Both the position numbers and the translations under genes were made by a program. A stretch of DNA of 64,000 nucleotides from Sympetrum striolatum (Eukaryota > Arthropoda > Insecta > Odonata > Libellulidae): the NCBI GenBank assembly GCA_947579665.1, contig OX388348.1, positions 14,260,001-14,324,000 on the forward strand, written 5' to 3'. Under the pieces are notes generated by a model. It made no database searches and was not told the origin of the DNA. It saw only the letters and a program-made list of their open reading frames with translations. This document shows positions 10,257 through 22,962 of the stretch, piece after piece (the stretch's first letter is position 1; every line of letters starts with the position of its first letter).

Positions 10257-13200
10257 TACATATATATAAGTACCTTACGTAAATATACAACAGGAAACTC
10301 AAGCACAAAATGCCTCTCTCCTACATTGCCATTTAACTTGATTTCCTCTCCAAAGCTTTCTGCAGCAAATGGTGGGTGCAATGAGGATACAACCAGTTTT
10401 TTTATCAGGCGGCAGTACATTTGTCTCAGAAACCCTATTTTTGAACCTTTAGCGATCTTTGATGTATAGGTTAGGGGTTCCCAACCTATGTTACGTTTGA
10501 ACGTTTCAGTGGTACGCGTGGGTGATACGAGCGATTACGAACGATAGGTTAGTAAGGGCATATAATGTGCGTGAGCGTGCGAGGAAATTATATTTATATA
10601 CATATATCTCTATATTTTAAAAAATAAATATTAGCAAGAAAATATTGAAAAAAATCTGCATATATTTGTTTTTGTCTTGATAAAGGGTTGAAAAAACCGA
10701 AATACAAGTTCAATAATAATTAAATATGAAGTTTTCTCAGTAATTTGATTAAAATAAAACAAGCCATTGGGCACTTTCCTGGCAATAATATACATTTCTA
10801 AAAAAATATAGGACTCTTGATACACAGAAATTTCTAATTTTAACATTTCTCCCATTTTCGACCCCCCCCTCTTTCTACGTAACTCCTGGCCGGACCCCCC
10901 CTTTCCCCCAGAATTGCGATATGTAATTAGTATACGGCCCTTAAGACAAAAGAAGCAAACTCCTTGAAATCCATCCCTTACTATTATTATCCCTTCAATG
11001 GGCACTTTTATATAAACGGTTCGACCATCGCAACTTTTTAAAAACTCAATCGAGGATGATGACTGTTCGCCTCCGGCGCGAGCCCTCCCTGGGCGGTCTC
11101 CCGCGACACCCACGCCCCCTCTCAACCTCTTATTGCAAACGCATTCCATTTGACGACTTCAAAAGGAGCACCCGACCCACCTTTCCCCCATGGCATTTTT
11201 CCCCGTATTATTTCGGAGAGGAAGGTGACTAGTTGTCCGGATCAATAGCGTTCTCAGATCTCATCTCTGGGAGCCGTTCTCTCGGAATGGGATGGTTATG
11301 ACGCAACCTGCAGGGATTATCTTTTCATTTCGGCGTTAGCGATCACTGGGACGAAATTGGGGCGTTAACATTATCGTCCATCGCGAAAGGAAAGGATTTT
11401 TTCTCTGGGCAGCGAGAGGAGTTGCCCACGGCGACAGTAACCAAGGGATTGTTATTATTACATATATGTCGCACTTGGACTACTGTCAGGTGGCGAAACC
11501 CTATAAATTCAAGTAAGACTTGAATATTATATACCAATACTCCAAAATGTCTAACGCTAGAAGTCCCGCAAAGAGGGAATACGGCTGTAAAAGTATTACA
11601 GGTTTAAAATTTTCAGTGGGCGTCTTCGTCGGCGTTCCTCGTCTCATTCACCGGTATTCAGAGAAAACAAGGAAGGGAAACCACACACGGAACCCAATAC
11701 GTATCTCGAAAGCGATCCTTTCATCTTTGTGTTTAATCTAAGAACCCCTGTGTGTTTTTAATCTCTAAAACTGGAAGTACCACAAATATCAAAGTATTAA
11801 AACGACATCGCCAAATCCACAAACAGTAACAGAACACACGCACAAATACAGTAAGATTCAATTCATAAATTATCCCTCCCCGGTACCCGCTCCAACACAT
11901 TTATACCAAATAACACCATCACAGTTACCACACAGTTTATATCTGTACTTTGGATATGTTATTTTCACGAAATAATGATCAAAACGTAGCTAAGCCAACA
12001 TCCATAAGATCGTCAATGCATATATAATACATAGTCATAGGGTATTATTAAACATATTCATAAACAAGTATTATTATATTTTTACAGTATTATTTAAATT
12101 ACGAAGAATGGAACCAAGCAGTTTTCAAAACCTTTTCATTCCGTGCGTTGTTTGGGAAAAATCGCGTTTTCACGGTCTTTTGGAGGGTTTCCTAGTACGC
12201 TTTGCTCAATATCGCGGAATTCTCTTCGCGTCTCTCTCTCACTAACCGAGTAAAACAAATTGAAATCTCGTTGAAATTCATTACCTGCTTGAAGATGCGA
12301 ATTTGGATCAATTTCTTTGGTATTCATAGATATAGGATGGTTCATGAATGGATGAATGATACTTGTACTGTGGGAAGAAGAGGTTATTGAGATATACTTC
12401 TGAAAATGGTAGAAATTGGGAATTCGACAAATAAACGTAAAATGTCAAATAAACTAAGTGGTAAAGTATGACAGTATATATATGAGACTATTTTAACTTT
12501 CAGTACGATCAAATACTTCAGTATTAGAAATCTATTTTCAATTATGTCTTTCCACAACATCTCGTCCGAATCGATAGGTTATACTTCAGTATTATTCTAC
12601 TCAATGATATTTATTTATTTTCTCGGTAACTCCATCCCTCCATTTACCATCTTTTGCCTTTGTATTACCTTTAGTATATATCTTGCATTCTAACCTCAAA
12701 TACTTACTTAAAATATTATTCGTAACATCTCGAAGGCCTCTAATTTTGGATTTCTTCTTTTATTAAGGGCTAAGTTTCACATAAATATAGTAAAACAGAG
12801 CACATGAAACATTTTACCAATATTTTCCCGAATCCTAAATCGAGACCTCTATTCCTCTAAAAAGACCTCCCCGGCCAAAGTTATTTTTTTTTAGCCTTAT
12901 CTTTGCTTCTCTCACTGCAAGAAAGAACACCAGCCAAGTAAGAGAATGTATACGCCTCCTCAAGTTATTTCCCTCCACTCTGAGTGTTAACTTGGATACC
13001 ATTCTTTTGGCAAACCTCATTATTTTAGTTTTACTTACGCGATATTTTTTACAAACCCTCTAACTTTTTAGTCTATTATGAAAGTACACTAAATAATATT
13101 TAATAATATTCTCCATCATAACTGATGATCAAATTGCAATGACATGTTAGAGTATTGGAAAGGAGGAAATAGTTACCCATTTTTTGATGCTTTCTATAAA

Positions 13201-14080
13201 CTAGTGTAAACATCATAATCTATATATTTAATTAAAATTCAATGTCATTTTCATTTTTTGTTATTTAATTTCTGAGTAATATTACAATTAAAGATTAAAA
13301 TTCACATTTTGATCTAAAATGTAAGAAAAGCATAGGAAATCACACAATTTGCATATATTAGGAATGGTTTAGCTGAAAATTTCTCTCGGGAAATCCTTCC
13401 AATACATCCTGATTATTTTCGCTTAATTCCTTCATTTAATAAATTCGCTTTAAATCAATCCCGCGTTTTCACTCCTTTCAGAGTTCCACTTCCATTCCGC
13501 CGCCACCGTCTATCGACTGAGGCGTCTGTCACCGGAATGCCCTTTTCAGCAACAGCTCGGTTTATTGAAAACCTGTCTTTTTACATAAGTTCAACTCAAA
13601 ACATTATTCGAATGAATTTGGAGAGGGAAAGGAACGAAACCTGTAGAGCGGAAGATGATATCTCGAAAGGCAAATATTCTAGTAAAGGTGAAAACTGTTT
13701 CGAAATATTATTTTATACGCGGAATTTGGTCTGTTGGGGAGAGGAAATTCTCGAATGAGCGATGACTTCGGAGAAAAAGTAGAGGAATCATTCAAGATAA
13801 TTTTTTACTTGTATTTCATCCAATCGTTCCTGCTTCCATATTCCGAGGAATGGAATATAATCATTTGTCATGTGGTACAGGATAGAGAAAAATTTATCTT
13901 TCATTTTCTTTTGTCCCAGTCTTGATCATGGCTGTGATGAAATGAAAGCTACTGCGGTACGATTGAATAATTGCACTAATCATGGTCTCAACTTATAGAT
14001 TGACGAGAAAATTGTTACTCATAGATTCATTGTGCTTAACTTTCCTGGGCATGTTCCGTTTATACCATTCTGGCTCAGTG
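10257..14080. other. Long stretch without recognised genes
   Basis: Mixed AT-rich DNA. A minus-strand frame of 172 codons (10,631-11,149) is the longest open frame here. It covers a C-rich patch and an AT-rich part, shows no domain and is probably chance. Other frames are shorter and unsupported. Confidence 0.4.
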
Positions 14081-14206
14081 AGTAAAGCAAGGGCAAACTA
14101 CCTCACTCCTCATCCTGCATGGTAAACCTCATTCCTCTCTGCAAGCTCTGAGTCGCTTATGTCAGAGAGGGTAAGCCACCAACCGGCCTTCAGGCAGAAT
14201 ACTTTA
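14081..14206 (+). repeat. Interspersed repeat, copy 2
   Basis: Second copy of the family seen at 10.1 kb, same strand. It includes GGCAAACTACCTCACTCCTC, GTAAACCTCATTCC and the closing ACCAACCGGCCTTCAGGCAG and GAATACTTTATA blocks. It lies directly before a retrotransposon tail. Confidence 0.75.
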
Positions 14207-14214
14207 TAGACTAA

Positions 14215-14455
14215 TTTTATTCATTCAGAAATCAGGAGAATGAAAGGGGAGAAGACAAAGAAAACATATGTTGGATGACTTAAAGGGTAGGATTAATTAT
14301 AAAGAAATGAAGGAGATGGTGCTTTATAGGGAATTTTGAATGTAAAGTCCTGGCCAAAATTAACGCAGCACCGGCCGTAAGGATCGCTAGGGAGGTGCTG
14401 CGTTAATTTTGGCCAGGAGTGTACATAAACCTACCGAAAGGCAGAACAGTCATAA
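14215..14455 (+). pseudogene. Non-LTR retrotransposon C-terminal tail, copy A, interrupted
   Basis: A broken frame reads YKEMKEMVLYR and, after an insertion, NLPKGRTVI. These strings correspond to the very C-terminal tail and 3' end of endonuclease/reverse-transcriptase type non-LTR elements. Between the two parts sits a 77-bp fold-back element flanked by TA. A sister tail about 0.45 kb downstream shows the uninterrupted arrangement. Confidence 0.65.
14345..14421. mobile_element. Tiny TA-flanked fold-back element (mariner/Tc1-type MITE)
   Basis: A perfect 25-bp stem, beginning TCCTGGCCAAAATTAACG (14,348-14,372) and ending with its exact complement (14,394-14,418), encloses a 21-base loop. 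Both outer ends lie against TA dinucleotides. The homologous downstream retrotransposon tail reads through without the insert (GAGTGCACATGAACC against GAATG-TA...TA-CATAAACC), so this copy is an insertion with duplication of TA. TA target duplication and a CTGGCCAAAATTA-like terminus fit the Tc1/mariner superfamily. There is no room for a transposase, so it must have been moved in trans. Confidence 0.8.
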
Positions 14456-14469
14456 TGATTAGAGTATTT

Positions 14470-14890
14470 TGCTTTATATGTGCAAACGATAGAGACTAGG
14501 AAGGGAGGAGGTTAAACGTTTGGATGCCTTCGAAATGGGGATTTAGCGTAGAATGGAAAAAAAGTAAGTTGGGTTTAGAGTGAAACAAACAAGGAGGTTC
14601 TGGCGGTGTTTGGGGAGGAAAGGGCCTCAATTGAAGTAATTTAGCATCGACAGAAGAAATGGGTGGGCCAGATATTGAGGGGAGAAGAATTGGTGAAGTT
14701 TGTAATTTGGGGGTAGAATTCTGAGGAAAAATCAGAGGGGAATACAAAGACAAAAGATGTAGAATAAAAGTAAGGGTGTGAAAACTAATAAGAAGTTATG
14801 GAGATGGTGCTGAATACAGATATTTTAAATTTGATTTTGAGTGCACATGAACCTACCAAAAGGTAAAACACTCATGTATATATTTCAGCC
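14470..14890 (+). pseudogene. Non-LTR retrotransposon C-terminal region, copy B
   Basis: The plus-strand frame reads RLDAFEMGI, RRMEKVSW, NKEVLAVFGEERASIEVI, HRQKKWVGQILRGEELVKFV and later NLPKGKT. This is the RLEAFEMW..RRM..ISW / RQ..W.GHILR region that follows the reverse transcriptase in many non-LTR elements, especially the endonuclease/reverse transcriptase group. Frames are broken by stops and small indels. It is the same family as the tail immediately upstream, so these are either two insertions or a local duplication. The opposite-strand open frame over this region is a shadow. Confidence 0.7.
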
Positions 14891-15951
14891 ACTGCGGCAA
14901 AATCCAATGCCCTAATTTATATTCCTGTTCATAATATAATACTTGAGATGTAGACGTTGACGGTTTCCTAATCAGACCTTTCATTCCTAGATGGCATTGA
15001 ATCCTAACTTACTGCACGAGGGACGTGAAAGAGTTAATATATTTCAACAAATCAACATGAGCGAGGGAATGTAAGTTATCTTTCGATTTTTTTTCCCGTT
15101 GTTCGAACGTGTACACCGATGGTGCGCCAGCCTTTGAATTCCATCAACGAGAAAAGTTTGGGGTTGCTGTCACGGCCAGATATTCACCTCATAACTTCAA
15201 GTTCCGAAATGTTTCAGCATTTCGGTCGGCGGGATGATGATTAGAACATTCGCAGGAAAGAACTGCTCTTCCAAATATCGCATTTCCTTGTTTCGTTTAG
15301 GGATCTAAGTGAATTAGTTACGTAATGTTCAATATTGGCTAACTCCCCATAGATTCAGTGAACGTGTTATTCATTACCCGATCGACTCATTGACTTGTAT
15401 AAGAGTTATTATTTATATTTTTTGAGATTAAATACGGTCAATTACATAAGGTAGTGCTCTACCCTTTGATTATGCATTGCTTTTGATTGATTCATCTGCT
15501 TTAATATTTTGTATTCAATGACTTTCTTTCGTTTCATGATAGCTTACCTTGCCCTTTAAGATATCTTACTTTTTTTTGCCTTTGTCTTCCCCTCTGTATT
15601 TTCCCTATGTTACTACACTTCGAAGAATAATCGCTGGGGGATGTTTAATTGAAAATATAGCATTTTTATGATTTTCTTTCAAATTCCCCTAATAATTAAA
15701 CAAATACAATATCCCGCTATGATATCTCTCACATACCCGTAGTAGTACTTGTTTCTACTTCGTACTTCGTAGAATCATTACTTCTAGTCATTGCTACTTG
15801 CTAGTGGCGTCCTGAGTGATGATAACTATTTACTAAAGCAATTCATATCGTTTATAAGCATTCTAGTGTACTTGTAAATTCGTAAGCATTGAAATTTTCC
15901 TATGAGCTATTATGATCATGATTCACTTATAGTAAATTTCTTATTTTTCAG
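14891..15951. other. Non-coding AT-rich stretch
   Basis: Nothing recognised apart from the splice-acceptor-like pyrimidine tract at its right end. Confidence 0.4.
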
Positions 15952-15985
15952 ATGCGTGGCCTGTGACCGAAATACCGGAGTTCTG
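15952..15985 (+). other. Candidate 34-nt micro-exon
   Basis: The segment is bounded on the left by a good 3' splice site (TTTCTTATTTTTCAG) and on the right by a good 5' splice site (CTG followed by GTGAGT). In one frame it is fully open and reads CVACDRNTGVL, with incoming phase 2 and outgoing phase 0. The Cys-x-x-Cys and DRNTG composition looks protein-like rather than random AT-rich translation. No neighbouring exon was recognised and the protein family is unknown, so a chance pairing of splice signals remains possible. Confidence 0.4.
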
Positions 15986-18670
15986 GTGAGTTTTACCTTT
16001 TCGTTTATATATTTCTCTGGGATGTATTTTTGGGCGTATTTTTTAATGGTTTACATACTTGACAGTATAGAGTTATGCGAAGCTCGATCAGTGTAATATA
16101 TATATTTGTGTAGTTACATCACTTTATAAATATATAATATTACGATGGGGTTATAGATACTCATTTTCAGAAAACAAGCGTTCACTTGTGGGAAAAATAA
16201 AACACTGGTATCTAGAAAAATAACGCCCATAATCTCTTTGCTTGACTCAAGGTAATTTCTTTGTTTTCACAGCGCTAATTATATAAGTCACTCGGGAGCA
16301 TAGTAGAAAAAGGAGCACATATACAATGAGATATTTGTATTAAATCCATGAATATCGGCCCTCGGTTACAATAATAGTCTCTCATGCTTAAGTTAAGTTT
16401 ACTTAATACACGTTTCGTATTTTTAATTTTCAGGTAACAAAACATTCTGTTATACAGCGTCTAGTTTGTTTCTTCAGACTTTCCTCCATTTCATCGCGAA
16501 ATAGCGAAAAATTGATGATAATTGAAAAAGATATTTAATAATGTCTGTTAGGCGTGGAAACTTGATATCACGTCGCGTATTATACGACTATGCGTGCTGT
16601 ACGCCCATAAATTTGGTATTTTTGTTCTTGATAAAAAATAATTGAAGTATTTATGTTTGTGACACTTAACGCATAGCTTTTATATTTATGCTTTCCCATA
16701 AGAAGGAAGCAAGACGTAAGGATATGCGATGCTATTATTCAGGACTGTATAACCTATTAGTATGTTCTGGGTCAGATTTCTTGGGAATACTAAATTTCCG
16801 TTACGCATTACGTAGTTTTGACGTCGAGTTGAACATAAAATTACGACTGCAATAAACCATCCTTTAAAGTCTCTAGAAAACTAATGTTCGAGCCACTAAA
16901 CTACACTTATGCAATTCATTAATATATGTTGCCTCAGAAGTTTTTATTTTTTTAATATATGTGAATTTAATAATAAATAAAAAATCAACGGGTTTTGAGG
17001 AACCGATAGAAAAAATACGAGTTTTATAGAAAAGATAAGGTGTTAACAGTATACATGAATGAATGAGTCAACACTATGAAAGATGGCTTGCTGTAAATTA
17101 AGATGCATGGAATATTAGGTCTGAGTCATGCAGTCTGACTATATTCAGTATATTCCCATAACTTAGGGTATATTAGCATGTGGATCAACACGCCCCATAA
17201 AGTCGTACTCATTCTATTTCTTAAACATGCTTATAATATACGTTGTTTCTCTTGAACATTAGAATACAGATTAGCGAGATAATCAAATACCGAACTCTTC
17301 GTTTTGTTCTAGGACTAAGGCTGAAATCCTTGGAGGAATTCATGAATTAGCTTTACGTTAGGAATTTTTTGCAAGTATTAGAAATATGCTTCTAATTAAT
17401 TTAGTAGCTAAATAATGCTTTAAAGATATTGATTTATATTGAAATAAATATTAATTTCGGTTGCAGCAATGAAATTTAACTGTAGAGTTATGGCTAACAA
17501 TAAGAAATATCCAATAAATTTCGAAAAAATAACAGATGTGTCGCATAAGAAACTCCGAAAGCCAAATAAAGACTTAAAAAATGAAACTTTGTAATTTCAA
17601 CAAAAATATATTCTGCGAGGTAGATAAAGGGAGAAGTTAGATATTCATTGCAATACTGAAGACTATCCTGCTCATAAATGTAAGCCAATTCCTTTTCAAT
17701 CCCCAGGATTTCCTATATTATTTCATGCTTGACTTTGTGGAAACTTGCCACATTTAAGAAATAAAATATCTTAGTAATTTTCTCGGGAATTCAAAAAAAA
17801 ATGTAACTTGGACATATTAGATTTATTCCGAATAAAGATTCATAACCACCGTTCTAAGAATAAGGAGCTCTTAATTCATACTTTCGTAGGGTTGGCACAC
17901 AAGATACAAGAGCAAAAATGCTGGGAAACTCACTCAAGGATTGTATTTTTGATGCCGATTTCATTTCAAATTCATATTTCACAGCCTCGGAAGAGTTGAT
18001 GCCCTCGCGGAATGAGTCTGGAATTCCGTGTGTCGAAAAAACGAGAATTAAATTCCTCCCCTCTCATCCGGGCTGTATTTTTCATGTCAGTAGCCAAACG
18101 AATATTATTGGCGCCTAGGGAAATGAAGCTCTTCGTTTGACCTCCATACGAAAAAATGCGTTTCTTCTCTCAGGTCACCCCTTAACGATTGGTGCACCGA
18201 TAAAAAAGGACCTCGCATGATTTAGGATCTCCCAAAAGTGGAGGCGTGATATTTTACAGTAGAAAACCAACACTGCCACACTAATTATTTTAACGATACC
18301 AAATTTTTAAGGCCTAGCGTTATAAGCGTTCTCAATTCAAATCAATTATATTAACATCATAACACTCGTAATTTATAGAAAATGTTTAGGAATAACTGAT
18401 AAGATTTTTTGTTTTGATAACCTATCCCACTGAACGAAGCTATTACGAGAGGTATTGAATTATCGTAAGTGAAAATAGAACTTTAAGAATTTATTCAAGA
18501 TAAATTTCTTTACAAAATCAATTCTCGATCTCTTTTTATTCTATCATTTTCCTTTTAGCAACCTAATTTATTAAAATAAAATTAATTAAAATAGTAATAA
18601 AGTAAATGAAATTGAGAGAACGAATATTAAAATAGTTATTCAAAGAAAATCATGATAGCACAATTGATAT
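15986..18670. other. Non-coding AT-rich stretch
   Basis: No coding motifs or repeat families recognised. If the neighbouring micro-exon is real, this would be intron. Confidence 0.4.
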
Positions 18671-18679
18671 TGATATCGT

Positions 18680-19787
18680 GAACTTATTTTCTGTCCATAG
18701 GTGCAACACAAGAGGTTGCGACAACTTACTCATTCCACATCATAGATCCAAAATTTTTCATAACTCATTTATCGTAACTGCAAGCAAGCTTTTGAACATC
18801 CTTCCCCTCGAAATTAAGTCCTCTATCACAGCTCGCGCTATTAAAAGTAATTGTCGCACTTATCTCATGGGAAACGATCTCCCTATTTAAAGGGTTATTT
18901 CTACTCTTAGCGGCAACGCACAGAAATTTCATCCTCCTACTGATTTTAAATCTAATCGCCAAAGCACTGTGGATCTCACCATTATATACTATACTTATCT
19001 ACTGGTTCTCTCCAAATCTCTTAAACCCTTCAAACTACAAACGTCACTGCAAACATGAAAATAATGTCTCTGGTCTTTCTGGTCCTTGTTTTTTCCTTAA
19101 ATTTACGTTTTTTACTTTCTTTCAATTTGTACTTATATACTTCATGTACTGTTTTACTGACACCATATTATTTACGTTTTTACATATTTTTGACTTTATA
19201 CTATATGTATGCATTGAACATGTTAATATTATATATAAAAATTGTGTTCCATTGAAGTGTACAATTGAGACATTTTGTCTTCAGTTTTCATATATATATT
19301 GCTGTTGTAAATAAAATTATCTCTTCTTTATTCTAGTAATAAAAGTCTTTTCTCACCGGTTTCCTATCCCTATGTTGTGTTGATATCTATGTTTTATGTA
19401 ATATTGACATGTATGTATGCTTTAAAATATGTTATTTTATGTTATGTTCTATATGTTAAAATTTTATTGATGTATCCTATATATGTACCTATTGATAGTG
19501 TATTTATAAAATGTAATCATGTTTCTTACCATCTTTTTAATTAATACTATCGGTAGGTTTGCGCAGGTTTTGCACACCCCCCTTCTTAGTGGGTGTTTTC
19601 CTGCAGAGGATACATTTTTTTTTCCTAAGAATTTCTTAGGTTTTTTACATCCACAATTTCTTCTCAAATCTTTTTCATACTATCTCTTTAAATTAATTAT
19701 TTATGTATTGTATGACGATGGGTTAGATGGAAGAGGAGACTTTTAGTCTCAATCTCGCCCGAATAAAGCCGTTTTATTATTATTATA
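18680..19787 (+). pseudogene. Non-LTR retrotransposon 3' end with hairpin-bearing 3' UTR
   Basis: The first 210 bases encode RCNTRGCDNLLIPHHRSKIF, then NSFIVTASKLLNILPLEIK and a final YLMGNDL. This matches the C-terminal tail of jockey/I-type non-LTR elements (TRxxxLLxPxxRT, SFxxxAxKLWNxLPxxIK). Downstream is a long AT-rich 3' UTR. It has one hairpin GCAGG/CCTGC enclosing CACCC/GGGTG (19,563-19,604), a second CCTAAG/CTTAGG hairpin (about 19,624-19,640), an AATAAA at about 19,762, and a TTA microsatellite tail. An earlier AAATAAA near 19,308 leaves open that two truncated copies are joined here. The reverse transcriptase core is absent. Confidence 0.7.
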
Positions 19788-20115
19788 TTTTGAGGGAGCT
19801 TCAATTTAAACGATTCAAGGTTTTCCTTTTCCAATTTATTTTCGTTATATTAGATCAATGAAATATTCGAATTTGCATATAGTTGCGTGTGTATTCCATT
19901 CTATTTCATGGACGAAAGGTAATTTGAAAGGTGACTTCTAATTTGATTCAACCTTCGATTCGACAACTAAAAGTTATTGAATGAAAATTTTGTTGTTGCC
20001 TCTACTTTGAATACAGGCATAGATTAAAGTATATATCCACGAAATTTTACATCTTTGTGCATGATTATTTAGTTTTTCGGGTGTTTAGTAGAAGGAGAAC
20101 GCTTGCTATCCCTTG
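19788..20115. other. Non-coding AT-rich stretch
   Basis: Nothing recognised. Confidence 0.4.
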
Positions 20116-20335
20116 TGATCTTATTAATAATAATAAATTTATTGGTCCAAGGATGTATAAAGTATGTACTATATAGGTTAGGTCATTGTCATTATTTGCA
20201 TTGAAATTAATTAATGCCACATATAAGACAATAACTAAATAAAATAAAATCATGCATCTTATTACGATAATCACATGCATTTTACAGCCATTATTCAACA
20301 ATAACAAAAATCCTACACTACCATACATCTTTTTA
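20116..20335 (-). mobile_element. Possible non-LTR 3' UTR with (TAA)n tail
   Basis: On the minus strand the sequence ends GGACCAATAAATTTATTATTATTAATAAG-like: a polyadenylation-type signal followed by a TTA microsatellite. This is the usual end of insect non-LTR elements. No coding remnant is identified. Confidence 0.3.
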
Positions 20336-22834
20336 CATTTTTAATTGTATACTATATACAATATAGACATTTGCAAGTAGAATTTCGTTATATGACTCAA
20401 CAGTTCTCTCAGCAGGATTATGTATATTCATCTAGCATCTCTTCCCAGACAATATTCACCTGTACGCTACTTGGAGCCTCTTTGAAGCTTTTTTGGGCAC
20501 AATTTTCGGATGCCATCTCTCCAGAGATGTATTATCTTACTCGGAGAATTGATAGCTCGCCTTTCTAGATTCTGTTTCCATTCGTAGAAAGCACGCTAAA
20601 TGATTTTATCTTAGTGTTTTGGCCACCTAGGGAATAGAAGAGTTGTTCAACATACTGGTGGAAATATATCGGAGATATGTCTCCTATATTACTTTTAGAT
20701 TCAATTTTAGAGATCGTATTGGAGTCATTACGATGTATTGGGGAGCAAGTGAGCCAACTCGTTTGTTTTTGAGCTTTCATTTTAACCCAAGCTTTCAATA
20801 TTTTAATTCTCAATACCCTTATTTATCACTTGCTGCATTTATCAATTCAATTATGATTAGATTGCATTGACTAGGGTGTCGCGATATGGGTTTATGAAGA
20901 TGATTAGTTTCAAAATTCCGTTTAAGCAGCTGAACTCCCTGTTTTGTAACTGTGTAGTTATTTGATTTTCCTTATATAAAGTTAATTAAATTTTGTTAGT
21001 TTTACTTAAACGTGAAGAGGATCCATATTACTTTTTAATTCCTATCAATAATCTTACCGATTATTGATAGAAATCCAAAATATTTCATTGAGAACGGTTT
21101 GATTTTGTCACTTGTACATTTTAAGCTCCTTTACAGTATTTTAATAATGAAATCTGAAGCGCCCATACCTCTTCCATCACGCATCAAAAATTCCAACCTT
21201 AAATTGAATTAAGTTAGGATTAACATTAGAATGCAACGATGAAGTATTCCTTTGTAACTATAATTGTTGACTCACCTACTGTTCCATTCAAGAACTGGAC
21301 GGAGAAGAAGTCATTAAATATATTACAATCAATAATTGAAGACAAAGGTATTTAATCGTGAGTTGATGTAAATCAATGATGAAGACAGCGGCTGTTTTCT
21401 AGAGGTATCCACACAATCCACAGTAGCCCAACAACTCATCGCTGCGACAACTCGAACTAACTTCAGTTGAAATTGTATTTCTTTCATATCATGGAACGGC
21501 TGAAAAGGCGCGGGATGAAAGAATTAAACTGTCCCCTATCATAAATCCGAGGATGATTCTCCTCGGCGGAAATGGCGTAGCGTGCGTCGCTGAACCCTTG
21601 AAAGGTGAAAGGGAAGTTCCGATTCCAATTAACGCGGGGCGCTGATTAGAGACGCGTCAACAGCTTAAAGTTATTAGCGACTTAACGGGACCGAATGGTG
21701 GATCGGAAACGCCGCTCCGGATGATGCTTAATGCGGGAAGTGGAATTCTGCACTTAGATGTCGGAGGCTAAAAAGTTGGTTCTTTGATTAAGGCACCGTA
21801 ATTTCGTTGAATCGCGAAATCTAATTCCCTACGTTTTAGGGTGTAATTAGATATCAGTTTGCTCTTCGTGTTGACTCAACTTCTTCATAACTAAATCTCG
21901 TTTATTATGCCGATTAATGATTAACGCAGCAGTTAAGCCTTCATAACTCTCTACTGAATATTTCTAACTATTTAAATTACCCAAAAGACTGGATATGTTT
22001 CCCTATAGAATTTAATAAAATTGTTATCACGGAGTTCATCCTAAGTTTGACATACGAATGTATATCAGGCCATCATGTAGCTCCCTAATGTTTAATATCG
22101 TTTTACGAACGTTCTGAACTATAGGGACCAATAAATTATACCACTATATTTTGTATCTGGAGATATAGCTAATCTTTGCTAATCTAATGTTAGTATCTCT
22201 GCAAATTTAGTGCATGTATCCAATCTTATAATTTAGGCTCGCTCTGGCAAACATCCTTATTTTCCCCTTTCGTAATTATTTTTGAATTTTATTCGAAAAC
22301 TATCGGAAGGTTTCGTGGGTTTCCACATCTCCTTCACCAAGGAATTTTTCTGTAGGTTTTTTTTTTCTTTTTAGTCCTAATTTTGGTAATTTTTTTAAAA
22401 CCTTCAAAATATTTCCGTCCTGTTGCCCTATTTTTTGCCCTTTCTCTAAAATCTCTTTTCGGAAATATGAAAAAGGGTTTAGGTGTAAGATCCGGGTTAA
22501 ATTTTAATTAAATACGGGGAGATGTGTCCCAATACTGTCATTAAATAAAGTATTTATTATTACATAGCAGGCGAAATTTATCAAAACTAAATCTTGGATA
22601 TAAAATATACTTGTTGCGACGCAAACTTGATTTCACAAGTTAAGTGAATATCTTATTCATCTGTTTGTGTCCCTTATATTTGTCGACCCATCTTAACTAT
22701 CTGGCGTGAGCAGCCTGCATGAAAATAGTTAAGCAAAAATTCGTGATATCTATAAAAATTTTGGGCTTGATTTACGGAATAAAATATAGAAGTAAAAGAA
22801 AAGTAATATGTATATGAGTAGTACGATCACTTAC
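20336..22834. other. Non-coding stretch with one short hairpin
   Basis: Mostly AT-rich. A GC-richer segment (about 21,540-21,770) has no open frame with recognisable content and could be conserved non-coding DNA. No gene is supported. Confidence 0.4.
21042..21070. repeat. Perfect 12-bp-stem hairpin
   Basis: CTATCAATAATC, a five-base loop, then its exact reverse complement. Too short for a microRNA precursor; no function inferred. Confidence 0.75.
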
Positions 22835-22962
22835 CGGAAACAGATCTTCAACTCGCCATTCAGATGGGCTAAATCGAATCTTGCACGTTTAACATGGTGG
22901 CTCAAAGTATACTCGAGGAAGAATGGGAAAATTTTCAAATCGTAAATGATCGTTGGAATCAT
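22835..22962 (-). other. Candidate coding exon ending at a consensus splice donor
   Basis: On the minus strand an ATG preceded by an in-frame stop opens 42 codons that run into a full-consensus 5' splice site (TTTCCG followed by GTAAGT). The frame closes one codon inside the putative intron. The peptide includes LSHHVKRARFDLAHLNGELK, which has a composition more like real protein than translated AT-rich DNA. A pyrimidine-rich stretch ending in CGAG lies inside it and could alternatively be a splice acceptor, giving a shorter internal exon. No family is recognised and no second exon was found. Confidence 0.3.

Noticed and set aside
10631..11149. 172-codon minus-strand frame
   Set aside because: No domain, composition changes abruptly with the local base composition, and no splice or promoter context.
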